This document shows positions 8,083 to 16,404 of a stretch of 64,000 nucleotides of DNA, piece by piece. The translations under genes were made by a program, and so were the position numbers. This DNA comes from Candidatus Sericytochromatia bacterium. Its GTDB lineage: Bacteria > Cyanobacteriota > Sericytochromatia > UBA7694. Under the pieces are notes generated by a model, which had not been told where the DNA came from, did no database searches, and was given only the letters and a program-made list of their open reading frames with translations. Within the stretch, counting starts at the first letter, position 1. Every line of letters starts with the position of its first letter. The stretch is from contig JADMKE010000005.1 in the NCBI GenBank assembly GCA_018780035.1, positions 100,854 to 164,853 on the forward strand, given 5' to 3'.

Positions 8083-9129
8083 ATGCGACGCAGTTTTGCC
8101 AGTGACAACAATGCAGGTCTGCATCCACAGGCCCTGGCAGCGCTGGCCAACGCCAATCAGGAACACGAACTGGGTTATGGCGACGACCCCTATACCCAAG
8201 CCGCAGAAGCGGCTTTTGTGGCCGAATTGGGAGAAGTGGCCGTCTTTCCTGTGCTGACAGGCACCGCCGCCAATGTTTTGGCCATCGCCGCCCTGCTGCG
8301 GCCCTTCGAAGCAGTGATCTGCAGCCGTTTGGCTCATCTTTGGGTCGATGAATGCGGCGCCCCCGAACGTTTTACGGGCTGTAAGTTGATTCCCCTCGAC
8401 ACACCCGACGGCAAATTGCAAGTTGCACAAGTGGCCACAGCCCTCGGCGGACGGGGCGATGAACACCGGGTACAACCCCGCATGATTTCGATTACCCAAC
8501 CAACGGAAGTGGGCACCTTGTATAGCTTGGCCGAGATTCAGGCCTTGGCAGAATTTGCCCATGCCCAGGGCCTGTATTTGCATGTCGATGGGGCCCGTAT
8601 CTCCAATGCCGCGGCTGCGCTGAATTGCAATTTTTCCACTCTCTTGCGCGAGACCGGTGTGGATGTGGTCAGCTTTGGCGGCACCAAAAATGGCCTGCTC
8701 AATGCCGAAGCGCTGGTCTTTTTAAACCCTGCTCTGGCCAAAGAAATGCCTTACCTGCGCAAACAGGCCATGCAGCTCAATTCCAAAATGCGTTTTGTCA
8801 GCGCCCAGTGGCTGCCCTTTTTAAACGATCAGCTCTGGCTCAGAAATGCCCAACACGCCAATACCATGGCCCAGCAATTGGCTGAAGCGGTTTTTGCATT
8901 GCCGGGGATTGAACCCGCTTGGCCGGTGGAGAGCAATGCGGTCTTTGCCAAAGTCCCAGCGGGCCTGATTGCCCCGCTCAAAGCAGAATTTTATTTTTAT
9001 GTCTGGGACGAAACCGACTCAATCGTGCGCTGGATGTGTGCCTTTGATACCCAGCCAGAAGATATTCAGGCCTTTAAGGCTGCCATTGTGAAGATTCTCA
9101 AATCCCTTGAAAGTGAGCCCCAAGCATGA
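8083..9129 (+). CDS. ltaE: Low-specificity L-threonine aldolase-like PLP enzyme
   Basis: 348 residues from ATG 8083, chosen because GGGGAG lies seven bases upstream; an in-frame ATG at 8065 would add six residues. It matches the fold-type I threonine aldolase family, which cleaves L-threonine or L-allo-threonine to glycine and acetaldehyde. Visible signatures are 'RRSFASDNNAGLHPQ', 'YGDDPYTQ', 'VLTGTAANVLA', the PLP-ring-binding Asp169 in 'LHVDGARISNA' and the Schiff-base Lys202 in 'SFGGTKNG'. Its stop overlaps the start of the next gene (ATGA), so it is translationally coupled to the SixA-like phosphatase. Confidence 0.93.
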   Translation: MRRSFASDNNAGLHPQALAALANANQEHELGYGDDPYTQAAEAAFVAELGEVAVFPVLTGTAANVLAIAALLRPFEAVICSRLAHLWVDECGAPERFTGCKLIPLDTPDGKLQVAQVATALGGRGDEHRVQPRMISITQPTEVGTLYSLAEIQALAEFAHAQGLYLHVDGARISNAAAALNCNFSTLLRETGVDVVSFGGTKNGLLNAEALVFLNPALAKEMPYLRKQAMQLNSKMRFVSAQWLPFLNDQLWLRNAQHANTMAQQLAEAVFALPGIEPAWPVESNAVFAKVPAGLIAPLKAEFYFYVWDETDSIVRWMCAFDTQPEDIQAFKAAIVKILKSLESEPQA

Positions 9130-9656
9130 AAACCCTGTATATTTCCCGTCACGGTGAAGCTGTCAATGTCGGCGCACCGGGGGTCTTCAGCGATTTTGAC
9201 CGCCACCTGAGTGAAGAGGGCAAAGCCAAGATCGCCAAACAGGCCCTCGGCCTCAAACAGCTGGGCGCACGCTGGGACAAAATCCTCTCCAGCCCTTTGG
9301 TAAGGGCCAGGCAAACGGCGGAATTGCTCAACGCACCTGTCGGTGCCCCCTTGGAATTTTGCGATGCCCTGGGCGACAGCCCCTCTTTGGCCAATGTTCA
9401 AAAGATTCTGGCAAATATGCCCGAAAAAAGAATCCTCTTGGTCAGCCATCAGCCTTTTATTGTTCATTTAACCGCTTATCTTTTAACTGGGCGCCGAGAT
9501 GTGTCTTTTCACTACAGTACGGGCACCATGGCCTGTTTGCAGTCTTACCAGTTGCAGGATGAACCCAAAGGCGAATTGGCTTGGTTCATGTCTTCAGAGA
9601 TTTTGCAGAACCTGGCTGAGCAAACGAGCGAACGGCTCAACCACGCCCAACTCTAA
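9126..9656 (+). CDS. sixA: SixA-like phosphohistidine phosphatase
   Basis: 176 residues; its ATG overlaps the ltaE stop by four bases. It is a member of the histidine phosphatase superfamily, with the catalytic 'SRHGEA' at the N-terminus, 'ILSSPLVRARQTAELL' supplying the second arginine and 'ILLVSHQP' supplying the second histidine. The short length and lack of a cap domain match SixA, which dephosphorylates phospho-His on HPt domains or the PTS protein NPr. The in vivo partner is unknown here, as no phosphorelay gene is adjacent. The stop codon shares CTAA with the convergent recombinase-like gene. Confidence 0.9.
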   Translation: MKTLYISRHGEAVNVGAPGVFSDFDRHLSEEGKAKIAKQALGLKQLGARWDKILSSPLVRARQTAELLNAPVGAPLEFCDALGDSPSLANVQKILANMPEKRILLVSHQPFIVHLTAYLLTGRRDVSFHYSTGTMACLQSYQLQDEPKGELAWFMSSEILQNLAEQTSERLNHAQL

Positions 9657-10453
9657 AGCGCGATATCGTCAAAGGAATCGCTGTGATTGACGCGGTAATA
9701 GAGTTCGCGGTCAATGATCGGTGCGTGGTGATTTTCAAAGAGCTTAAAATGGGTTTGGTACGAACCCGTATAAAAAATATTTTCGAGAATGGTTTTGATC
9801 GTATTGGCCTGCCAGCGCCCCCCGCGTTTGGTTTGCACACCGGCATGGGTCAAACCCAGCGCAATTTGGCGCAATGAACGGCCTGCAGCGCGCTCGCGAA
9901 AGATCTTGACCACCACCTTGGCCTCTTCGGGCAGACATTCGTATTCATTGCTCACGGCATTGATCTGGTAGCCATAGGGGCAGGCCCCGCCATTGTTGCG
10001 CGAGAGTTCAGAGCGGGTGCGTTCCGTGGGCATAACCCGCACACGGTGGTGGGGCTTGAGCTGTGGGATGCGTGGTAGGATGTCTAAAAACAAAGGCGGA
10101 CAATTTTTGCTCTCGAGAAAAATCTCCTCGCGAATGCTGATAAATCCCCCTTTGACAAGGCCGTCACGAAAGAGTTTGAGAATACTGTAGACATCATTAA
10201 AGCGCCGACCAAGATCCAACATGCTCTCGACCAGCAAAAACTCGCCTGGCTGCAATTGCATCAACAGCTGTTTGAGTTCGGGGCGTTCCAATGGGTTTTT
10301 GACCAGGGCCAAATCCACAGATAGATCTAAAAAAACAAGATCTTTCTGTTTACAATGTGCTTCGAGCAGTTTTCGCTTTTGAACAATAATTTTTGTATCT
10401 TGATCGTAGAGTTCTGGCGAAATCCAATAATAACCAGCAGCTTTTTGAGTCAT
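9653..10453 (-). CDS. Serine-recombinase-like protein, probably degenerate
   Basis: 266 residues from ATG 10453 (GGTGG a few bases upstream); an in-frame ATG at 10486 would add 11. The N-terminal ~130 residues follow the resolvase pattern: a serine in 'YYWISPELYDQD' where the family has RVST-Q, then 'LDLGRRFNDVYSILK'. After residue ~160 comes a 'Recombinase' domain, 'PYGYQIN', 'CLPEEAKVVVKIFRERAAGRSLRQIALGL', 'RWQANTIKTILENIFYTG'. At about 270 residues it is half the usual size of a large serine recombinase and lacks the zinc-ribbon and coiled-coil region. The arginine before the catalytic serine is a tryptophan, and the first arginine of the DRLGR motif seems replaced. Recombinase activity is therefore doubtful; it may be a domesticated DNA-binding protein. 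Confidence 0.8.
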   Translation of the reverse strand: MTQKAAGYYWISPELYDQDTKIIVQKRKLLEAHCKQKDLVFLDLSVDLALVKNPLERPELKQLLMQLQPGEFLLVESMLDLGRRFNDVYSILKLFRDGLVKGGFISIREEIFLESKNCPPLFLDILPRIPQLKPHHRVRVMPTERTRSELSRNNGGACPYGYQINAVSNEYECLPEEAKVVVKIFRERAAGRSLRQIALGLTHAGVQTKRGGRWQANTIKTILENIFYTGSYQTHFKLFENHHAPIIDRELYYRVNHSDSFDDIAL

Positions 10454-10756
10454 GTCGCCCACCTGTTTGATTGTGTATAGGGGCATTTATCCGCTGACAA
10501 AGTGCAAAACTTGCAGAAAAAAGAGTAAAACCCAGATTAAGTTTTAAACAAAGTATTTTTAATGCAGCCAGCATACTCAAACACAGTCAAAATACAATTC
10601 TTGTCTAAAAAAAGCAATTAAAACTAAGAGAAAATTAATTAAACATAAAGAAAAAGTAATTCTATTTTTTTGAGACAATGAGTATAAATTTTAAGCATGA
10701 GAGGGGATTTAACTGGCGATGTTATAATAGGCAGCGTTACCCCAAAGGAGTTGTGT
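10454..10756. other. AT-rich intergenic region between divergent genes
   Basis: About 300 bases with no supported gene. Bases 10545-10680 are strongly A+T-rich with oligo-A runs. They probably hold the promoters of both the recombinase-like gene (minus) and the transglutaminase/barrel gene (plus). I see no repeat or att-like core. Confidence 0.6.
10720..10755 (+). promoter_or_regulatory. -10 box and Shine-Dalgarno deciding the start at 10757
   Basis: A consensus TATAAT lies at 10723-10728, followed by CCAAAGGAG at 10742-10750, seven bases before ATG 10757. Both sit downstream of an upstream in-frame ATG at 10697, which therefore cannot be the start if this promoter is used. No good -35 hexamer is seen. 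Confidence 0.6.
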
Positions 10757-12589
10757 ATGATGGATCGTCAAATGGCCTTAAATCTGGCCAAACAATATAT
10801 TCCCGATGCCGCGCAGCCCCTGCGCTTGAATGACCAAAAACTGCAGCCCCTGCAACTCAGCCCCACGCAATTGGCCAAAATTGACGCCAATGGGGATGCC
10901 CAAATTACACAAGACGAGTTGGTTGAGGCGATTGTGGCCAACCAGGTTAAACTCGATCCCCTCAGCAGCGCCACCCCTTCTTCTCAGACCAGTCTGGCTT
11001 TTGTGGAGCCTGAGATTGCAGCTCCAGCACGCAAAAAAGGCCCCACCCCACAGACTCCTTTCTTGGGAGGGCCCCAAGCTCTCGGCATCAGCAAACCCGA
11101 TCAGGTCTTAACTGTGAATCCCTCCAACGCGTCAGTGGATACCGGCGAACGCAATCTCGACAGCCTGGTGGGCAAGGTCAAAACCCCCGATCAGGTAGCC
11201 GCCCTGCTCGATGCGGTAAATTATGACAAAGAACGCGGCAAAGCCCTGGGCGGCGATGGGCCCTTGGGCGCGATGGCCCCTGAAGACACCTTAAACAAAT
11301 TCAGCGGGGTCTGCCGCGATATCCACCAATTGGGTGCCTATGTGCTCAGCCAAAACGGCTACAGTGCCCAGCAGGTGGGGTATGTCGCAGGCCGCACCAG
11401 CCATTCAATTCTGGCCTATGCCGAGCCTGGCAAGGGCTATGGGATTATCGAATACGGCCGCAATTATTCCCCCGAAGACATCGCCAAATTGCTGGGACGC
11501 CCGGCTCTTTCACCGCGCGAGGCCCTGCTGGCCCTGCGCCCAGAAGCCAAAGTGGTCTTTGGCTGGACCCCGCCCGAAAAGGGCCAAGACGGCTCTGTCA
11601 AAGATATTTATTATACCCTCGGCCACCAACTCTACCACGAAAGCCTGCGCCTCAAGCACCAAGACAGCGTCAGCGTTGACCAGATTCGCGGCGTGGAGAT
11701 CGAAAAGACCCTGGGTGAACATTGGAGTATCAAAGCCGGTGTCCGGGGTGAAATGCCAGGCGATCCCACAGGCAAAAACGCCAAATATATCGCAGCCGGT
11801 TACCAATGGGGCGATTTTGACAATTGGGGCCGCGTCTCGCTCGGTGCGCAGCACCGCCCCAACGAAGGTTCCCATGTGGTCGGTCCCAATACCTGGGAGG
11901 CCAATCCCACCACTTTGCTGGGCGTCAATATCGAAGGCAAAGTCACGCCATTTAAAGCCAATCTGGGCCAGCATCACCGCACCAGCACCACCGTTCAGGG
12001 CCAACTTTCGGGGGCCTTTGCGGCCTTCAACGACAAAAAAGAAAGTGACGCGGGCCAGCGCGTGAGCGCCGGTTATGGCTATGATTCAGATCTGCTCACG
12101 GGGCTGCCCAAAGCCAATTTGCGCCTCTCGCAAAACTTCGAAGGCCGCATTGCTGAGGGCCTGACGTATAAGTCTGAACTCTTTGTGGACAATGATGTCT
12201 TCTTGTCTGCCGCCGCTTATGGCATGGGTGGCAAGGGCTTTTACGCCAATATTGGCGCAAATACCACCTTAACGTATACCCGGGGCGGCTTTTCGACCTA
12301 TCTCGGTGGCCAATACCTCTTTCAGCAGGTCAATAACCTCGAAACAAGTGGCATCAAAACAGGGGGCAGTTATCAGACCGGGCGTTTCTCTTTTGGCACG
12401 GGTGCCGACATCTTTCCAAGTGCCGAAGGGGTGCATTTGCGTACCAACCAACGTGTTGGCGTGGACGTAACCGAAAACATCAATCTGTATATGGGTGCCC
12501 AGCAGGAGAAGATCTTCAGCGACAAAGCTGGCACCTATAGCAACCCTGGCACAATCGGTGTGGGTGGTGGCTTGCAGGTCAAGTTTTAA
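10757..12589 (+). CDS. EF-hand / transglutaminase-like / beta-barrel fusion protein
   Basis: 610 residues from ATG 10757. Domain order: an EF-hand-like loop at ~43-54 (DANGDAQITQDE); a Pro/Ser linker; a transglutaminase-like cysteine-protease-fold domain at ~150-260, with 'GVCRDIHQLGAYVLSQNGY' (Cys186), 'GRTSHSILAYAEPG' (His216) and an acidic residue in 'YGIIEYG'; then ~320 residues of alternating strands ending 'GVGGGLQVKF', as in an outer-membrane barrel with terminal Phe. The Cys-His-acid order is right for the fold, but activity (crosslinking, peptidase or glycan-related) cannot be told. No Sec signal peptide is visible, and I know of no described family with this domain order. A paralogous layout without the transglutaminase part is at 6701-7900. 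Confidence 0.75.
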   Translation: MMDRQMALNLAKQYIPDAAQPLRLNDQKLQPLQLSPTQLAKIDANGDAQITQDELVEAIVANQVKLDPLSSATPSSQTSLAFVEPEIAAPARKKGPTPQTPFLGGPQALGISKPDQVLTVNPSNASVDTGERNLDSLVGKVKTPDQVAALLDAVNYDKERGKALGGDGPLGAMAPEDTLNKFSGVCRDIHQLGAYVLSQNGYSAQQVGYVAGRTSHSILAYAEPGKGYGIIEYGRNYSPEDIAKLLGRPALSPREALLALRPEAKVVFGWTPPEKGQDGSVKDIYYTLGHQLYHESLRLKHQDSVSVDQIRGVEIEKTLGEHWSIKAGVRGEMPGDPTGKNAKYIAAGYQWGDFDNWGRVSLGAQHRPNEGSHVVGPNTWEANPTTLLGVNIEGKVTPFKANLGQHHRTSTTVQGQLSGAFAAFNDKKESDAGQRVSAGYGYDSDLLTGLPKANLRLSQNFEGRIAEGLTYKSELFVDNDVFLSAAAYGMGGKGFYANIGANTTLTYTRGGFSTYLGGQYLFQQVNNLETSGIKTGGSYQTGRFSFGTGADIFPSAEGVHLRTNQRVGVDVTENINLYMGAQQEKIFSDKAGTYSNPGTIGVGGGLQVKF

Positions 12590-12604
12590 AACTGAGCCAG
12601 GGCA

Positions 12605-12949
12605 ATGAGCACGGAAGACAGTGGCAATTGGTTTGTGCTCTGTGTCCGGACGCCTGCGTCCGATGGGGTGATTCTGAGCACAGCCAGCCTGAAACAGGCC
12701 GAGCAAAGCTTCACGGGGAACGAGCTGGAAGTTTTGGAACAAGCGGGTTGCACACCCATCTGCGATGCCCAAGGCAATTGGATTGCCTTTAAGCTCCTGG
12801 CGCAGGTCGTTCCCCTCAGCGCTCCTCTCACGTTGCAAGCACTGGCCCCATTTGTCCCTGAAGGCACAGTTATTGTTTTTGATAACGGTTGCCTGCCAAG
12901 TATCACGTGGTATTTTAGCGCAAAAGGTATTCAGATCATCGCCGACTAA
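12605..12949 (+). CDS. Hypothetical small protein
   Basis: 114 residues, ATG 12605 with a weak CCAGGG upstream, 15 bases after the previous stop and probably in the same transcript. It is soluble and mixed alpha/beta: 'WFVLCVRTP', a central helix 'LKQAEQSFTGNELEVLEQ', 'NWIAFKLLAQ' and 'EGTVIVFDNGCLP'. I recognise no family. Two cysteines (in 'GCTPIC') could bind metal or form a disulfide. The antisense frame is also open but has no ribosome site. Confidence 0.6.
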   Translation: MSTEDSGNWFVLCVRTPASDGVILSTASLKQAEQSFTGNELEVLEQAGCTPICDAQGNWIAFKLLAQVVPLSAPLTLQALAPFVPEGTVIVFDNGCLPSITWYFSAKGIQIIAD

Positions 12950-12991
12950 AACCCAACACCTGTTAAGCTGTTGTCAGAAAGGATTTTACCT

Positions 12992-14386
12992 ATGTTTCAC
13001 TCCCTGCCCAAAACCCTCTCCACACTGCTCTGTACCAGCCTGCTGTTGGCTGCTTTGACTCCCCAGCCCAGCCAGGCCCTCACGCCCCCTGAACCCTTTC
13101 CCCGCTCTTTTTTTGTGATGGTCGGCCCGGCAGAAATGACCCAGGCCACGATCTGGGTGCAAACCGCCACGCCCGCGCAGGTGCGGGTCTATGTCCAGGC
13201 CCAAAACTCGCCCGAAAAAGGCCAATGGAGCCAGAGTTACACCACCACCCCTGAGCATTATTTGAGTGTACAGGTGCCACTGACTGGCCTCATGCCTCAA
13301 ACCGATTATAAATACCAAGTGGAGATCAACGGCCGCATCGAAACGATGGGCTTTGGCACGACCTTTCGCACCCAGCCGCTCTGGCGCAACCGCACAGCGC
13401 CGCCGGAAATTGAATTTGCCTTGGGCTCCTGTGTCTATCTCAACGATCCCAGCTCTGACTTGCCCAATTACAATGCCCTGGGTGGGAATTATGAGGTCTT
13501 TGAATCGATTCGCAGGGCCCAACCCGACTTTATGCTCTGGATGGGGGACAATATCTATCTGCGCGATCCGGATTTTTATTCCAAAGAGCGGCTCGAAAGG
13601 CGTTATCACCAATTGCGGGCCTTTCCGGAAGCCCGCCCCCTGCTGGCGGCGTTGCCCCATTACGCGATCTGGGACGATCACGATTTTGGCAGCAATGACG
13701 CCGACCGCAGCTACCGCATGCGCAGCGAGGTGATGGATCTGTTTAAACACTATTGGCCGAATCCTGGCCATGGACAAACAGAAAGAGAGGGCATTTATAC
13801 CCGCTTTGAATGGGGCGATGCGGAGTTTTTCTTGACCGATAACCGCTCATTCAGGGCTGCCAACCAGCTCCAGGATCCCAACAAATCTTTCTTTGGGGCC
13901 GCTCAGTGGCAATGGCTCAAAGAGAGCCTGTCGAGCAGCCCCGCCACGTTTAAATTTATTGTGATTGGCAATCAGGTGCTCAATACCCAAACCCCCAGCG
14001 AAAATTTTTACAATTATAGCCAGGAGTACAGCACCTTTTTAAACTGGCTGGAAAGCAGCAAAATTCCGGGTATTGTCTTGCTTAGCGGCGACCGCCACCA
14101 CAGCGAATTGCTCAAAAAAGAGCGGCCCGGCAGCTACCCCCTTTACGAATACACGGTCTCACCGCTCACCAGCAAAGCCTTTCCGCCTTTTCCGGCTGAG
14201 CAGGTCTTGCCCGAACGGATACCCGGCTCTTTGGTGGTGGAACGCAATTTTGGCACGATTCAGATTTCCGGCCCCGCCGGGGAGCGCGTGTTGGAACTCA
14301 AAACCCACAATACCCTGGGAAAAACCCTCTGGCAGACCCGCATTTTACACAAAGAACTGCTGCCGCCCAGTGGGGGAGCAAAATAG
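12992..14386 (+). CDS. phoD: PhoD-like alkaline phosphatase/phosphodiesterase
   Basis: 464 residues from ATG 12992 (AGGA upstream; a TTG seven codons earlier is unlikely). A cleavable signal peptide ends near 'PSQA'. An N-terminal Ig-like domain (~30-130) holds 'ATIWVQT' and 'LMPQTDYKYQVEI'. The PhoD metallophosphatase core follows: 'ALGSC' with the metal-binding Cys, 'LWMGDNIY' (~184-190), 'AIWDDHDFGSND' (~225-236), and C-terminal 'LLSGDRHHSEL'. PhoD enzymes are periplasmic or secreted Fe/Ca-dependent phosphomono- and diesterases that help obtain phosphate. No Pho-box-like repeat is obvious upstream. The length is typical of the family, and the signal lacks a twin-arginine, unlike many PhoD proteins. 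Confidence 0.9.
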   Translation: MFHSLPKTLSTLLCTSLLLAALTPQPSQALTPPEPFPRSFFVMVGPAEMTQATIWVQTATPAQVRVYVQAQNSPEKGQWSQSYTTTPEHYLSVQVPLTGLMPQTDYKYQVEINGRIETMGFGTTFRTQPLWRNRTAPPEIEFALGSCVYLNDPSSDLPNYNALGGNYEVFESIRRAQPDFMLWMGDNIYLRDPDFYSKERLERRYHQLRAFPEARPLLAALPHYAIWDDHDFGSNDADRSYRMRSEVMDLFKHYWPNPGHGQTEREGIYTRFEWGDAEFFLTDNRSFRAANQLQDPNKSFFGAAQWQWLKESLSSSPATFKFIVIGNQVLNTQTPSENFYNYSQEYSTFLNWLESSKIPGIVLLSGDRHHSELLKKERPGSYPLYEYTVSPLTSKAFPPFPAEQVLPERIPGSLVVERNFGTIQISGPAGERVLELKTHNTLGKTLWQTRILHKELLPPSGGAK

Positions 14387-14492
14387 CTGGAACTGCCTAT
14401 AATCGCCTGCTAAAATAGAAGCAGAAGAAGAAAATAGAAAAAACTGTCTATAAAACATCTGAGTAAATTTAATTTGCGCAAGGAGCCCAGCC

Positions 14493-15146
14493 ATGAGTCT
14501 CGACATCCCCAAATCCACCCCGGCCATCCCCCAAGCGGTGGTGAAACCGCTCCCAACCACCGCTCCCGGAGGAACCCCCACCCCAGCGGCCGCAGCACCT
14601 GCCGAGGCAACGCCAGTAGCACCCAGCGAAAGTCTCAGTGTGACGCCTTTGGCCGGCTCTGCCCAGGCTCCCCAGGTCAATTTAACAGAACCCGCAGCTC
14701 CGATTGCCCCCAATGCCACTGAAGCGCGCAAAAACTTCAACAATGCCTTTGGCGTCGGCGACAAAGGTTATGTCAAAGAGAGTGATCCCAAGCTGAGCGC
14801 TGCCCTCAAAGGGTTTGCTGGCAAACTCAACGAAGAAATGAAAAAAGCCATTGGCCGCAATCCACGTGGATTGGACTTTATGCACGCCCTCGACAAAGCC
14901 GCCCAAGGCAAGCCCCTGAGCAAAGATGATATCGGCAGTATTCAGCTCTTTTTGGCCAAAGACACCCGCTATGGCAGTGAGCTGGCCACCTCAAAGACCC
15001 CCAATGGCCTGGACCGCAAATACGGATTCCGCACCCACGCAACATTAGAGCGTCTGCTCAACAATTTTCAGCCTTCAGACCTGGTCCACGACGAATATTA
15101 TGCCCGCCTGGATCGCGAAGGTATCCCCTACGCCAAATACAAATAG
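14493..15146 (+). CDS. Hypothetical protein with Pro/Ala-rich N-terminus
   Basis: 217 residues, ATG 14493 with GCAAGGAG upstream. The N-terminal ~75 residues are Pro/Ala/Thr-rich and start MSLDIPKSTP with no signal peptide. The C-terminal ~140 residues are a charged helical domain ('LKGFAGKLNEEMKKAIGR', 'LDFMHALDKAAQGK', 'GSIQLFLAKDTRYGSELA', 'THATLERLLNNFQPSDL'). I do not recognise the family. The pattern of a short N-terminal tag, a disordered segment and a helical domain recurs among the unknown proteins of this window. A short hairpin with a T-run overlaps its stop. Confidence 0.75.
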   Translation: MSLDIPKSTPAIPQAVVKPLPTTAPGGTPTPAAAAPAEATPVAPSESLSVTPLAGSAQAPQVNLTEPAAPIAPNATEARKNFNNAFGVGDKGYVKESDPKLSAALKGFAGKLNEEMKKAIGRNPRGLDFMHALDKAAQGKPLSKDDIGSIQLFLAKDTRYGSELATSKTPNGLDRKYGFRTHATLERLLNNFQPSDLVHDEYYARLDREGIPYAKYK

Positions 15147-15162
15147 CAGCGCTATTTTTTTT
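15142..15162 (+). terminator. Possible short terminator overlapping the stop
   Basis: AATAGC (15142-15147) / GCTATT (15151-15156), with a three-base loop, followed by a T-run. The stem is short and AT-rich, so efficiency is doubtful. It also covers the stop of the convergent minus-strand gene. Confidence 0.4.
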
Positions 15163-16351
15163 GCTGTAATTGCTCCAACAGGGCCTGCAAGCCAAAATTG
15201 TATTTTTTGCGTTCGGGATTGGCCACTTTGGAAAATTCGCGAAAGTTAATTTGCTCCCAATTGCTCTTGCTAAAATATTGCAGATAGGTGTCGATATTTT
15301 GTTTGTCCAAGATCTGCATGCGCAAGCGCATTTCCACCGATTCTTTGGCAAAGTCCTGGCCCCGAAAATAGTCGTAGAGCATCACAGCAGCCCAGGCCCC
15401 CTGCATAAAATGCCCGCCGACAGTGGCATCGAGCACCCCGGCCTGAACCGCTTGCAGTCCCTCAGCAGTCCAGTCGACGCCCCCAGCAACCACGTCTTTG
15501 CCAGGCGTGAGCCCCAACTCTTTGAGGGCATCGGTGGCACCCAGAGCCATCGGATCATTGGCGGCCCAGATCACCTGAATGCTGCCAGGGGGAGCCTGTT
15601 GCAACAATTGGCGGGTGCGCAGTCGGGCCTGATCGCGGCTCCAATAGGCGGGAATCATGTCTTGTAAAAGGGTGTCTTTGCGGCCCCGCGCAGCAATGCC
15701 CAGGCCTTTGATGCGGTCGCTGGAGGCATTGGAGAGATTTTCTCCTGCCAGGCCAATGATCTGGATTTTGGCAAAGGGATTGGCCTCGAAATCGACCTGT
15801 TTCAACTCTAAGGCGCGGTCGAGCAGGCGATTGGCAAGGTCAAAACCCGCCTCTTCGTTTTCGGGCAAAAACTCCCCGAGCCAATACTGAAAGGTTTCAC
15901 GGGGTTTGCCGACCCGCTTGCGCTCACTTTCGTCGAGCCCCGTGTCGATAATAAACGAAGGCACCCGCGCTTTTTCGGCAATTTCCAAAAATTGCCGCCC
16001 GGTCTGTTTAAAGTTCTGGAAAACAAGCCCCTGCACAGGATTGGGTCCAGAGGTGGCCGCTTTGATCTGTTTGAGCGCCGTGGCCGGGTCATCGTGGGCA
16101 TAATAGACCCGCAAATCCATGCCCAAATCGTTGCAGGCAGCCTGGGTAAAGTCACGAAACATCGACCAAAAGGTATCGTCGGCCTCCCGAGGCATAAACA
16201 GGGCAATTTCTGCCCGGGAGATGGGATCCGCAGGCATTGCCCAAGCCAAGCCACTCAAGAGACTTAAACCCGCCAAAAGCAGGGCACCACGGTGGCGCAA
16301 AGATTTTAAACGGGCTGAGAACAGAGAGTGAAAAGGGGGTTCCGCTTGCAT
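15152..16351 (-). CDS. Periplasmic sugar-type substrate-binding protein (orphan)
   Basis: 399 residues from ATG 16351; upstream in-frame TTG at 16387 is rejected because the ATG directly follows a good -10 box. The signal peptide ends 'SGLAWA'. The mature protein follows the RbsB/LacI-like periplasmic binding fold: 'IALFMPREADDTFWSMFRDFTQAAC', 'YYAHDDPATALKQI', 'VQGLVFQNF', 'FIIDTG', 'IQVIWAANDPMALGATDALKELG' and 'GGVDWTAEGLQAVQAGVLDATVGGH'. The ligand is unknown. No ABC permease, ATPase or sensor kinase is nearby, so it works with a remote transporter or acts as a sensor subunit. Confidence 0.85.
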   Translation of the reverse strand: MQAEPPFHSLFSARLKSLRHRGALLLAGLSLLSGLAWAMPADPISRAEIALFMPREADDTFWSMFRDFTQAACNDLGMDLRVYYAHDDPATALKQIKAATSGPNPVQGLVFQNFKQTGRQFLEIAEKARVPSFIIDTGLDESERKRVGKPRETFQYWLGEFLPENEEAGFDLANRLLDRALELKQVDFEANPFAKIQIIGLAGENLSNASSDRIKGLGIAARGRKDTLLQDMIPAYWSRDQARLRTRQLLQQAPPGSIQVIWAANDPMALGATDALKELGLTPGKDVVAGGVDWTAEGLQAVQAGVLDATVGGHFMQGAWAAVMLYDYFRGQDFAKESVEMRLRMQILDKQNIDTYLQYFSKSNWEQINFREFSKVANPERKKYNFGLQALLEQLQQKK

Positions 16352-16358
16352 GACAGGT

Positions 16359-16387
16359 ATTATATAGTTAATCCGTGAGCCATCCAA
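16359..16387 (-). promoter_or_regulatory. Candidate promoter for leaderless transcription
   Basis: On the minus strand a perfect TATAAT (16359-16364) lies seven bases before the ATG of the binding-protein gene, with TTGGAT (16382-16387) as a weak -35 and a 17-base spacer. The start point would fall on or next to the A of the ATG, and no Shine-Dalgarno is present. Confidence 0.5.
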
Positions 16388-16404
16388 TACTGCAGGGAGC
16401 CTTC

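Noticed and set aside
12586..12906. Minus-strand frame opposite the small protein at 12605
   Set aside because: No ribosome site, and the plus-strand frame follows directly from the preceding gene and has a more protein-like composition.
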